Notes under the pieces: generated by a model
The model's input: the letters and a program-made list of their open reading frames with translations, nothing else
The model's database searches: none
What the model was told of the DNA's origin: nothing
In this document: positions 33,106 to 41,080 of the stretch, in pieces
Layout of the letters: each line of letters starts with the position of its first letter
Numbering within the stretch: position 1 is the stretch's first letter
Assembly: GCA_017522515.1 (NCBI GenBank)
Contig: JAFWZH010000258.1
Coordinates: 1 to 64,000 of the forward strand
Reading direction: 5' to 3'
From: Clostridia bacterium
Lineage (GTDB): Bacteria; Bacillota_A; Clostridia; UBA1212; UBA1255
Length of the DNA: 64,000 nt
Translations under genes and position numbers: made by a program

Positions 33106-34413
33106 ATGAAATACAAGATTAATTATTCAAAACACGGGAGCGAGCAAGTTGTGGATAGGCTTTGCGATTATATAGAAAAGTGGCAGAGCAGAAAGCAGAA
33201 TGCCGCTTTTGTTCCCGTGAAAAAAATCCAAAGCAGAAGACCATCGAATATTAACAGAATTTTAGATGATAATATTGAAATAAAGCAACATAATGATGTC
33301 AAACGAGTGCAGAAACCGCAGAACACCAAGAAGAAAAATTCTGCTAAAACCGTTTTATCCAGGGTAGGCATCTCTTTTCTTACTTTTTTGTTGGCAATTG
33401 TTATGCTGGCTCTTTGTGCAGATATTATTGTGCTTCATGGTCCGTCAGAATCAGCAAGAGACAGATTTGTTCTGACTGTTACGGAAACAAGTGCAGCAGG
33501 CTTTTTGGCTACGTGGTTTTTGTCTGACGAAACGGTTGAAAGCATTATTAATAATAACGCTATAGTTGACAGCTCGGGACAAACAGATCCGACGCTTATT
33601 AAACTCCCTGATGGCGAAAACGATGAAAATAATGGGGATGAGCCCGTTGATATAAACAGTGTGCAACTGATTGATATTGAGGGAAAAACTTATAAAGGTA
33701 AACTTCTTATAGTGCAAAATCCAAAGAGAGTATACATAGGCACACCGGCAGCTTACGGAAACGATAAGGAGGGCGTTACCACGCTTAATATGGTAAAAAA
33801 TGACAACGCTCTTTACGGAATAAACGGCGGTGGCTTTTACGACACAGGTAAAGGCAACGGCGGTATTCCGACAGGTAGAGAAAACTCCTCAGGTATTGTT
33901 ATATCAAAAGGTGTTCTTATGTACGGCAGCAAAAGTCGCGAGTACGAAGTAATCGGAATAAATAAGCAAGGCGTTCTGGTGCTGGGCAAAATGACGGCTC
34001 AACAAGCTTTGGACAGCGGTGTTGTGGAGGCCTTGAATTTCGGACCGTATCTTGTAATGAACGGAAAGGCTTGCGAGGTAGGCGGCTTTACGGAGGCAGG
34101 GTTAAATCCTCGTACTGCAATAGGACAAAGAGCAGACGGAGCAATGCTTTTGCTTACAATTGATGGCAGACAGCCTTCAAGCATGGGCGCAACTTATGAG
34201 GATTTAATAGAAATTATGATGAATTACGGTGCTGTAAATGCGGCGAATTTAGATGGCGGTTCATCTACATATATGGCACAGAATCAAGAAAATGAGAATA
34301 ATCCGCAAATTATTACGCAATGCGCTTCTTTGTACGGACCGAGAAAAATGGCTACGTCAATTCTTGTGAGCAGAGCAGATCAAATTAATACTCAATATGA
34401 GCAAGGCAATTAA
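33106..34413 (+). CDS. Membrane-anchored phosphodiester glycosidase (NAGPA/DUF2233) domain protein
   Basis: This 435-residue protein has a basic cytoplasmic segment (1-85), one membrane helix (about 86-110) and an extracytoplasmic NAGPA domain (about 200-430). Family blocks are GINGGGFYDTGKGNGGIPTG, GIVISKG, ALNFGPYLVMNG, PRTAIGQRADGAMLLLTIDGRQ and the C-terminal AANLDGGSSTYM, where the D-G-G-S stretch is the conserved catalytic-site region. Related enzymes remove blocking sugars from phosphodiester-linked glycans and occur in sporulation or wall polymers of Firmicutes; the substrate here is not known. It is followed after 18 bp by another membrane-anchored protein, probably cotranscribed. 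Confidence 0.85.
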   Translation: MKYKINYSKHGSEQVVDRLCDYIEKWQSRKQNAAFVPVKKIQSRRPSNINRILDDNIEIKQHNDVKRVQKPQNTKKKNSAKTVLSRVGISFLTFLLAIVMLALCADIIVLHGPSESARDRFVLTVTETSAAGFLATWFLSDETVESIINNNAIVDSSGQTDPTLIKLPDGENDENNGDEPVDINSVQLIDIEGKTYKGKLLIVQNPKRVYIGTPAAYGNDKEGVTTLNMVKNDNALYGINGGGFYDTGKGNGGIPTGRENSSGIVISKGVLMYGSKSREYEVIGINKQGVLVLGKMTAQQALDSGVVEALNFGPYLVMNGKACEVGGFTEAGLNPRTAIGQRADGAMLLLTIDGRQPSSMGATYEDLIEIMMNYGAVNAANLDGGSSTYMAQNQENENNPQIITQCASLYGPRKMATSILVSRADQINTQYEQGN

Positions 34414-34431
34414 GAATTGGAGGGTGTTATA

Positions 34432-36069
34432 ATGGGTAAAATTAAAGAACTTATAAAAAACTCTAAATTTTGGAAAATATATTTTTGCTCAATATGTATT
34501 TTTGTTTGCCTGTTGGTTATAGGTGCGATTTTCTTTTCTTTTTGGTTGGCAGATTATGAGAGCAGTCAGAATACGGTAGAAGTGAACCGTATTATGTCGC
34601 TTTTTCAAGATAAAAAATACAATGAAATACTTGATAAAACAGATGTGGTGATGACAGGCTTTGTTTCACGTGAGGATTACGAAGCGAAGCTTAAAGAAGC
34701 AATAGAGGGTAAGGAGCTTTCCTATGTTAAAGCATTCTCTTATGATAGATTTGAAAAGCCTGCTTTTACAATAAAAGCTGACGGAGAGGACTTATGTAAG
34801 TTGACACTTAAAAAATCTAAAGAAACAAGCACCTTCGGATTCAGTTTATATGAGTTTGATTGTATTTCGGACTTTTCTTTTGCAGATATAAATGTTGTGA
34901 TTCTTGCGCCTGAGACCACTACTCCTTTTGTTGACGGAAAGGCAGTTGAAGATGTATTTAAACAGGAAATTGCTAAGGACCAGCCGGCGAAAACAGAATA
35001 TACGGTTGATGGCAATAAAAAAATATTCCGTTATGAGATATGCGGACTTTTGACAGCTCCGGAAAATATCGAAGTAAAGACATCAAACGGAGCGATTATT
35101 GATGTTGTAAATAATGCTAATAATGAAATCGTTGCTCGGTTGTCAGATGTTACCATAAATGCGCCTGCAGGCTTTGAGGTTACCGTAAACGGCACAAAAT
35201 TAACAGAAAAATATTCAACAGGACAATCTCAAGAAAACAAATTTATGCAATATATGCTTAGTGAAGCGGATAAATCGTCACTTAAGACGATAAATACTTA
35301 CGAGGTTCACCAGCTTATCGGAAAGCCGGAAGTTGTCGTTAAAGATAACAACGGTAATATTGTAGAATGTACGTATAATGCGCAAACAAAAACTTTCGAC
35401 GTTGGTTTTAAGGTGTTTAATTTTGAGATTCCTTCAAATTATACTGTTGTTGTAAACGGCCAAGAAATTACTGCAAGTGATACTTGGAAAACAGAGCAGA
35501 ATGTTAAAATAGATGAATTGGAAAATATTCCTACTGAATATTTTGCGCCGCCGGTAGTTAATAAATACAAAGCTGCAGTAGTTTCGGGAGAACTTGATAT
35601 TGTGGCTAAAAACTATAACGGAGATATTGTTCCTCTGCGTTATGACAGTGAAAGTATGACATATTACGGCGATTTTGCAGTTTCTGACAGCAATCAGAAT
35701 AAGTACAAGGATATTGCAATAAGCGGAGCAAAAAAATATGCAGGGTTTATGTCAAATGATATTTCTATGAGTAATTTTCTCTCCGGAATCATAAAAAACA
35801 CACAGATGTACAAGGATATGAGTGAGTATCGCCAATATTGGTATACAGATCATAATTCCACTAAGTTTGAAAACACAGAAGCATATGACCTGAGAGTTTA
35901 TGGTGACGATTGTTTTTCTTGTGCTGTTTATTTTGACTATTGGATATACGGTCAAAGAGGAAAGCCTGATTTTAAACAAAAATTAGAGACAAATACAAGA
36001 ATATGGTATGTGAACAGAAACGGTACGTGGTATATGTCTGATATAGAAATTTTTGACAGGGAAAAATAA
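34432..36069 (+). CDS. Membrane-anchored extracellular protein, TcaA-like
   Basis: The ATG at 34432 follows GGAGGG by seven bases; an in-frame TTG at 34417 overlaps no site. The 545-residue product has one N-terminal membrane helix (about 15-42) and a large outside part without catalytic motifs. It contains repeated small beta modules with an F-x-V-x-V-N-G-x-x-(I/L/V) pattern (FEVTVNGTKL, YTVVVNGQEI, PFVDGKAV) and an NTF2-like C-terminus (YRQYWYTDHNSTKFENTEAY...NGTWYMSDIEIFD). Similar modular proteins such as TcaA bind or sense envelope components. It pairs with the NAGPA protein upstream. The assignment to TcaA-like is by layout only. Confidence 0.6.
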   Translation: MGKIKELIKNSKFWKIYFCSICIFVCLLVIGAIFFSFWLADYESSQNTVEVNRIMSLFQDKKYNEILDKTDVVMTGFVSREDYEAKLKEAIEGKELSYVKAFSYDRFEKPAFTIKADGEDLCKLTLKKSKETSTFGFSLYEFDCISDFSFADINVVILAPETTTPFVDGKAVEDVFKQEIAKDQPAKTEYTVDGNKKIFRYEICGLLTAPENIEVKTSNGAIIDVVNNANNEIVARLSDVTINAPAGFEVTVNGTKLTEKYSTGQSQENKFMQYMLSEADKSSLKTINTYEVHQLIGKPEVVVKDNNGNIVECTYNAQTKTFDVGFKVFNFEIPSNYTVVVNGQEITASDTWKTEQNVKIDELENIPTEYFAPPVVNKYKAAVVSGELDIVAKNYNGDIVPLRYDSESMTYYGDFAVSDSNQNKYKDIAISGAKKYAGFMSNDISMSNFLSGIIKNTQMYKDMSEYRQYWYTDHNSTKFENTEAYDLRVYGDDCFSCAVYFDYWIYGQRGKPDFKQKLETNTRIWYVNRNGTWYMSDIEIFDREK

Positions 36070-36073
36070 AATA

Positions 36074-36499
36074 TTATTTATTTCTTAATTTTTCAAAGAA
36101 ATCTTTGAGGAGCGACTGACAGTCGCTCTTTTTTATTCCGCCGAAAACTTTGACGTGAGGATAAAGAATATTGTAAACAGTGCCTGCTGCACCGTCACTG
36201 AGATTATAGGCGCCAAAGTATAATTCTTCTATGTGTGCGGCACGTATTGCGCCTGCACACATAGGACAAGGTTCTAAGGTAACAAAAATCTTGCAACCTT
36301 GGAGTTTATAACTGCCAAGAAGCTTTTCGGCTTCTTCTATTGCTTGAATTTCTGCATGACCTGTGACTTTACAATTGTTTTCTCTGCTGTTATAACCATA
36401 GGAAATTATTTTATTATCTTTTACTATTACACAGCCTACCGGAACATCAAGGGGATTGCTTGCGGCAGAGATTTTCGCGTATTCTATTGCTTTGTCCAT
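36074..36499 (-). CDS. tadA: tRNA-specific adenosine deaminase
   Basis: The ATG at 36499 fits the family start (MDKAIEYAKISAA); a GTG at 36535 would add 12 unmatched residues and overlaps the likely ribosome site. The 141-residue enzyme converts A34 to inosine in tRNA-Arg. The zinc/catalytic motif H-A-E (GHAEIQAIEEA) and PCPMCAGAIRAAHIEELYFGAY are complete. The end faces the TcaA-like gene across a 4-bp gap, and a plus-strand terminator (36110) lies in its 3' end. Confidence 0.93.
   Translation of the reverse strand: MDKAIEYAKISAASNPLDVPVGCVIVKDNKIISYGYNSRENNCKVTGHAEIQAIEEAEKLLGSYKLQGCKIFVTLEPCPMCAGAIRAAHIEELYFGAYNLSDGAAGTVYNILYPHVKVFGGIKKSDCQSLLKDFFEKLRNK
36110..36134 (+). terminator. Terminator of the TcaA-like gene inside tadA
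   Basis: GAGCGACT (36110-36117), loop GAC, AGTCGCTC (36121-36128), then six T. A perfect 8-bp stem, 40 bp past the upstream stop codon. Confidence 0.8.
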
Positions 36500-36559
36500 A
36501 AAGTTCCATATATCTGACACAGTTTGTTTACACACCTTTGTTAGAATTATAAATAAAAT

Positions 36560-36588
36560 TTGCCCTCAGACATTTAATGTATTATAAT
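36560..36588 (+). promoter_or_regulatory. Promoter of the mazG operon
   Basis: TTGCCC (36560-36565) and TATAAT (36583-36588) are 17 bp apart. Transcription would begin near 36595, which rules out the in-frame upstream codon at 36577 as the mazG start. Confidence 0.65.
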
Positions 36589-36645
36589 CAATACATGTGG
36601 CTTTGCGCAACATATTTTAATAACTTCAGAAATGACAGGTGCTTT

Positions 36646-37320
36646 ATGATACAAATTGAACCTAAGAAAAAGGGAGAAAAATATTCCTTAGAGGAGCTTT
36701 ATCATATAATCGAACTTTTGCGTTCGCCGGAGGGTTGCCCTTGGGACAGAGTACAAACGCATGAAACTTTGATTAAACCCATGATAGAGGAGGCTTACGA
36801 GGCTGTTGATGCTATAAAAAAAGAGAGTACGGAGAAACTTTGCGAAGAGTTGGGTGACGTGCTTTTGCAAGTTATTTTTCACTCTATTTTAGCAAAAGAG
36901 GAAGGCAAATTTGAATTTAGCGACGTTACTGACAGATGTGCTAAAAAGATGCTTTTCAGACATACTCATGTATTCGGAGATGTTAATGTGCAGGATGAAA
37001 AAGAGGCTCTTGACAACTGGGAAAAAAGAAAGCTTACCGAGAAAGGATTCTCTTCTTTACAGCAAGATTTAGAAGACATACCGGATGTGTTTCCGGCTTT
37101 GATGAGAAGTCAAAAAGTCGCAAAAAAAATACGGAAAGCGGGCATGGGCGAAGGCATTCCGTCCGGAGAAGAATTTGAAAAAGCATCTGAAGAAGAAATA
37201 GGCGAACTTTTGTATTCGATTTGCAGATTGGCGGATAATTCTGATGTGGATGCAGAAGTGGCATTGGCAAAGTATACCGACAAGGTTATTGCAGATATGA
37301 GGGACAAGAATGAGAATTGA
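36646..37320 (+). CDS. mazG: MazG nucleoside triphosphate pyrophosphohydrolase
   Basis: The start ATG at 36646 follows the mapped promoter. The 224-residue enzyme hydrolyses NTPs or dNTPs to monophosphates, cleaning the nucleotide pool. MazG metal-site motifs are present: LRSPEGCPWDRVQTHETL, IEEAYEAVDAI, LCEELGDVLLQVIFHS (E-x-x-E/E-x-x-D pattern) and RHTHVFGD. It has one full MazG domain, with a shorter C-terminal helical part than the two-domain E. coli enzyme. It overlaps rqcP by 11 bp, the same pairing as yabN-yabO in Bacillus. Confidence 0.92.
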   Translation: MIQIEPKKKGEKYSLEELYHIIELLRSPEGCPWDRVQTHETLIKPMIEEAYEAVDAIKKESTEKLCEELGDVLLQVIFHSILAKEEGKFEFSDVTDRCAKKMLFRHTHVFGDVNVQDEKEALDNWEKRKLTEKGFSSLQQDLEDIPDVFPALMRSQKVAKKIRKAGMGEGIPSGEEFEKASEEEIGELLYSICRLADNSDVDAEVALAKYTDKVIADMRDKNEN

Positions 37321-37555
37321 TAAATTTTTAAAAGTATCGAGAGTGATTAAACGTCGCACAGTTGCAAATGAGGCTTGTGATGGCGGCAGAGTATCTATAA
37401 ACGGCAAGCCTGCTAAGGCAAGTGCAGCGGTTAAACCGGGAGATATTGTGGAGATAGCTTTCGCAGGAGGCAAAACAAAATTTGAAATCCTCAGCGTGGC
37501 GGAAACTGTGCGAAAAGATGACGCTAAGGATATGTATAAAATTATTACGGAATGA
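37310..37555 (+). CDS. rqcP: S4-domain RNA-binding protein RqcP
   Basis: This 81-residue protein is a single S4 fold: MRIDKFLKVSRVIKRRTVANEACDGGRVSINGKPAKAS followed by VKPGDIVEIAF. It matches YabO/RqcP of Bacillus, which works with RqcH on stalled 50S subunits to add C-terminal alanine tails in ribosome quality control. The gene order mazG-rqcP is conserved in Firmicutes and supports the call. The ATG overlaps the end of mazG. rqcH is not in the window. Confidence 0.9.
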   Translation: MRIDKFLKVSRVIKRRTVANEACDGGRVSINGKPAKASAAVKPGDIVEIAFAGGKTKFEILSVAETVRKDDAKDMYKIITE

Positions 37556-37569
37556 TTACGGAGGCATGT

Positions 37570-39885
37570 ATGAATAAGTACATTAAGTTTATTGCATTGG
37601 TTTTATCTTTGGTTATGTTGGCAGGTGTTTTTTTCGGATGCAACAAAAAGGCCGGAAATTGCATAGGAACTGTTAACGGAGAGAAAATTCCGGATAGTGT
37701 TTTTATAAATACTTTTTTTGATGTTCTTGATGAAGAAAGCACAAGTGAAAGTTGGTCAGAGGATTATAATGAGCTTTATGGTAAGGAGCTTTATGAAGCA
37801 CTTGTTGCAGATAAAAAGGATGGCAAATCATACTTTGATTTGATTGTTGACAAGACAGTTGAAAAAAGTCGTGTTTTTATGATTCAGCATCTTGTTTTCT
37901 CTACGAAGGCAGAGTGGCCCAATGAAGAAAAAAGAAAAGAATTAAAAGAAAATGCAGTTTCTTATATCGAGCAGATGAATACTTATTACGGACCGTCTTT
38001 TGGCGTTAAAACTGTTGAGGAGTTTGTAAAAGTTGCTTATTCCATGAATTATGACCAGCTTGTAGAATATTTTGTAATGTCAGGCAGCATAGAAACGTAC
38101 AAACAAAAACTTGAAGAAGATGTAGCGCCTAAAGATGAGGAAATTCTCAAGTATTACGAAGACAATCTCTCAAAGTTCAAAACTGTTGAGGTAAGACATT
38201 CCTTGCTTAAGTTCCCCGATGAAGCTGATGATAAAGCTAAAGCAGAGCTTCGCACAGAGGCACAGACACTCATTGATAAATACAATGCAGGTGAGATTAC
38301 AATTGATGATATAATGGAAAGATCCGAAGATGTAGATGGAGAAGGTAAACCTAACAGTGACGGGTATTATACCGTGTTTGAAGGAGCAAGCTACGTGGAA
38401 GCTTTCAAAGAATGGAGCTTAAAACAAACTGCTGCCTCGGAGAAATTGGAAATAGTTGAGACAGAATACGGTTACCATATTATGATGTGTACAAAAATCT
38501 TAGATACTTCTAACGAAGAAGTACATGATAGAGTATATACTGCATATATGGACGAAAAGGTTGATTCTAAGGTAGATGAAGAGATTGCTTCATACAAGGA
38601 TAGCAAGGATTACAAGATAAAGGATTATAATAAAAAATATGCTTGCGAGCTTGCGAAAAAAGTAATTATAGGCGATGAGGCACTTTCTGCTTCTGCTGAA
38701 GCAACATCTACATCTGCGGCAACAGGTGCTACAGACGCGGCAAAAGCGACTCCGACACCTACAGTAAGCGATGCTGCGGCTGGTACTACTGTAGTTGCTA
38801 GGTACAATGGTACTCCGATATATAAGGCTTATTACACACAGTTCTTCTCTCAGGCGATGAACAGTTGTTTCGCAGAATATGATTTCACGGAGCTTAATAA
38901 AATCGAATCAGAGAAGGAGTATTTTGAGGCGCTTAAAAAGGTATTCTACGAAGAATATAAGGACGGCAAGAATTATCTTGATTATTCAAAAGAAGAAGCT
39001 TTAGATTTGATGCTTAAGTTTTTTGCTGCAAAGGAAATGGCAATAGCGGCGGAAAAGGGTTATTCAGATGACAAAAAAGCAGAGCTTCTTAAAGAATTAG
39101 ATACTCAAATTGATTCTATGATGAGTTATTCGGGAGAACAATATGGAGTAAAAACAAGAGATGAATTATTGCAAAAAATCATGAGTATGAATGTAAATGA
39201 TTATAAGAACATTTATATTGATCAAATGATTGTAAATGATTATGCTACGTCTGTTATAGAAGAAATAAAACCGGATGAAAGTGTTTTGCTTTCTCATTAC
39301 AACAAGAACCCTGATGATTACAGGATTGTTACCATCAGAGTAATCACAAAATCCATATTGGACGCAGATAAAAAAGAAGTTTCAGAAAAGGAACAGGCTG
39401 ATGTATTGAAATTTTTGAAGATTCTTGAAGAGAAAATCAAAAACGGTGATTCTGCCGAAGCTTTGGCAATAGGATATTCTGATGATACCGATTCTGCTAA
39501 CGGTTTGATGGATTTAACAAAAGCAAAGTCTGCTCTTGTGGGTGATGATATTGCGGATTGGGCATTCAAACAAACAGAGGTTGGTGCTACAACTATTGTA
39601 AAGACTGACTCAGCATATAAATTGGTTGTTATAGAAGGCTTAACTGATTATAACGAAACAAAAGGAATTACCACTTCTTCAGATATTAATCATAAGGTTG
39701 TTCGAGACCAAGTTCAGACGGAATATAAGAATTATGCATATGATGACCAAGTAGATAAATATGTAAAAGATAATGCTCTTGCTTTGACCGATATTAATCA
39801 AACTGTTATACAACAGGTTATAGAAGAGTATATGAGTTACGAATCTTCTGAGGAAGAAAAAGATTCTACAAAAGAAACAGAATAA
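37570..39885 (+). CDS. PrsA-like foldase lipoprotein with two tandem halves
   Basis: The start ATG at 37570 lies five bases after GGAGG. The 771-residue product has a lipoprotein signal (VFFGC, Cys near 24). Two homologous halves follow, each with a SurA/PrsA-type N-terminal helical domain and a parvulin domain. Half 1 has VEVRHSLLKF...YYTVFEGASYVEAFKEW...IVETEYGYHIMMC. Half 2 (about 395-760) has VTIRVITKSI...DDIADWAFKQTEVGATTIVKTDSAYKLVVI. An Ala/Thr/Ser linker (about 370-390) joins them, and a Glu-rich tail ends the protein. It probably assists folding of secreted proteins at the outer face of the membrane. The tandem duplication is unusual. Confidence 0.85.
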   Translation: MNKYIKFIALVLSLVMLAGVFFGCNKKAGNCIGTVNGEKIPDSVFINTFFDVLDEESTSESWSEDYNELYGKELYEALVADKKDGKSYFDLIVDKTVEKSRVFMIQHLVFSTKAEWPNEEKRKELKENAVSYIEQMNTYYGPSFGVKTVEEFVKVAYSMNYDQLVEYFVMSGSIETYKQKLEEDVAPKDEEILKYYEDNLSKFKTVEVRHSLLKFPDEADDKAKAELRTEAQTLIDKYNAGEITIDDIMERSEDVDGEGKPNSDGYYTVFEGASYVEAFKEWSLKQTAASEKLEIVETEYGYHIMMCTKILDTSNEEVHDRVYTAYMDEKVDSKVDEEIASYKDSKDYKIKDYNKKYACELAKKVIIGDEALSASAEATSTSAATGATDAAKATPTPTVSDAAAGTTVVARYNGTPIYKAYYTQFFSQAMNSCFAEYDFTELNKIESEKEYFEALKKVFYEEYKDGKNYLDYSKEEALDLMLKFFAAKEMAIAAEKGYSDDKKAELLKELDTQIDSMMSYSGEQYGVKTRDELLQKIMSMNVNDYKNIYIDQMIVNDYATSVIEEIKPDESVLLSHYNKNPDDYRIVTIRVITKSILDADKKEVSEKEQADVLKFLKILEEKIKNGDSAEALAIGYSDDTDSANGLMDLTKAKSALVGDDIADWAFKQTEVGATTIVKTDSAYKLVVIEGLTDYNETKGITTSSDINHKVVRDQVQTEYKNYAYDDQVDKYVKDNALALTDINQTVIQQVIEEYMSYESSEEEKDSTKETE

Positions 39886-39910
39886 AACATATAAAATAAC
39901 CTCTTTGACG

Positions 39911-39943
39911 AAAAGCAGAATGCCTTGTGTATTCTGCTTTTTG
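39911..39943 (+). terminator. Terminator of the PrsA-like gene
   Basis: AAAAGCAGAAT (39911-39921), 9-nt loop, ATTCTGCTTTTTG (39931-39943). A perfect stem with a U tract. Confidence 0.88.
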
Positions 39944-39946
39944 TAT

Positions 39947-39975
39947 TTGACAATTCTGCTCGCGTGTGTGATAAT
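39947..39975 (+). promoter_or_regulatory. Promoter of the mdh-fumC-hdr-flx-frd operon
   Basis: TTGACA (39947-39952) and GATAAT (39970-39975) are 17 bp apart, with a TG before the -10. The leader of about 110 nt contains an imperfect palindrome (TGCGCGCA...TGTGCGCA, 39983-40014). A weaker TATAAT lies at 40052. No Rex-type TTGTTAA palindrome was recognised. Confidence 0.65.
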
Positions 39976-40095
39976 ATCAGAGTGCGCGCAAAGGCGTTTT
40001 TTGTTGTGCGCAAAAACGTAAGATTTCGTTATTTACAGCATAAATACGCAGTATAATTTTGAGATTGAAAATATTTTTTAGAAAAGAGGATGCAT

Positions 40096-41046
40096 ATGAG
40101 CAACAAGGTAACAATTATCGGAGCAGGCAGCGTTGGTTCAACAATCGCATATACTATGACAGTAAAGGGAATTGCTTCAGAAATCGTACTCATTGATATC
40201 AACCACGATAAAGCCGAAGGTGAGGCTATGGATATTCAGCAGGGAACACCTTTCTGCTGTCCTGTAACTATTTACTCCGGCACATACGAGGATGCCAAGG
40301 ATTCTGACGTGGTAGTAATTTCTTCCGGACTTCCGAGAAAACCCGGACAGACAAGACTTGATCTTGCACAAACTAACGTAAATATTATGAAAGAAATTGC
40401 ACCTGAAATTGCAAAACATGCACCTGATGCGTTATATATTATAGTTAGTAATCCTGTTGATATCATGACTTATGCTTTTATGAAGTATTCAGGACTGCCG
40501 GAAAGTAAGATTATCGGTTCAGGTACTATACTTGATACAGCACGTCTTCGTTACTACCTTTCAGATCACTTCGGTGTTTGCCAAAAGAATATACATGCGT
40601 ATGTAATGGGCGAACATGGTGATTCATCTTTTATACCTTGGTCTTTGGCAAAAATTGCTGCTATTGGCATAGAAGATTACTGTAAAGGAATTAAATACAC
40701 AGGTAAAAATATAGTAACACCGCCTAATTATGATGAGGTTATTGAATATGTAAGAACTTCCGGCGGCGAGATTATTAAGAACAAACAAGCTACTTATTAT
40801 GCTGTTTCTGTTTCTGTGTGCAGTATTGTAGAATCTCTCTTTACCGGTAAGGATTATATCATGACAGTTTCTTCAATGATGCATGGTGAATATGGATTAA
40901 GCGATGTATGCATTAGCCACCTTTTTGTTTTGGGTATTGACGGAGTAAAGGGTTGTGTAACACCTACACTTTTGGATAGTGAGATTGAACTCATGCACAA
41001 GAGCGGCAATGTTCTTAAAGACCTTATTGCAAAACTTGAATTTTAA
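40096..41046 (+). CDS. mdh: LDH/MDH-family dehydrogenase, probably malate dehydrogenase
   Basis: The ATG at 40096 has AGAGG six bases upstream, and the one at 40090 is too close. The 316-residue NAD-dependent enzyme has a Rossmann start IIGAGSVGSTIAY, catalytic His in MGEHGDSSF and substrate Arg in LDTARLRYYL. Overall it looks like lactate dehydrogenase (GEHGD), but the specificity position reads SGLP-R-KPGQTRLD (Arg81). Lactate dehydrogenases carry Gln there, and malate dehydrogenases carry Arg to bind the second carboxylate. The next gene is fumarase and the operon ends in fumarate reduction, so oxaloacetate to malate is the likely reaction. An automatic label of L-lactate dehydrogenase would probably be wrong. 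Confidence 0.82.
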   Translation: MSNKVTIIGAGSVGSTIAYTMTVKGIASEIVLIDINHDKAEGEAMDIQQGTPFCCPVTIYSGTYEDAKDSDVVVISSGLPRKPGQTRLDLAQTNVNIMKEIAPEIAKHAPDALYIIVSNPVDIMTYAFMKYSGLPESKIIGSGTILDTARLRYYLSDHFGVCQKNIHAYVMGEHGDSSFIPWSLAKIAAIGIEDYCKGIKYTGKNIVTPPNYDEVIEYVRTSGGEIIKNKQATYYAVSVSVCSIVESLFTGKDYIMTVSSMMHGEYGLSDVCISHLFVLGIDGVKGCVTPTLLDSEIELMHKSGNVLKDLIAKLEF

Positions 41047-41080
41047 TTTTTATATAGACAATATTTTGGAGGAAAAAGAT

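Noticed and set aside
36577..36645. Upstream extension of mazG
   Set aside because: It would start within the promoter -10 region (TATAAT at 36583) and adds residues absent from the family.
39983..40014. Rex operator upstream of the mdh operon
   Set aside because: The palindrome TGCGCGCA...TGTGCGCA does not match the TTGTTAA-type Rex site; left as an unassigned inverted repeat.
40096..41046. L-lactate dehydrogenase
   Set aside because: The specificity residue is Arg, not Gln, and the operon context is malate/fumarate; kept as probable malate dehydrogenase.
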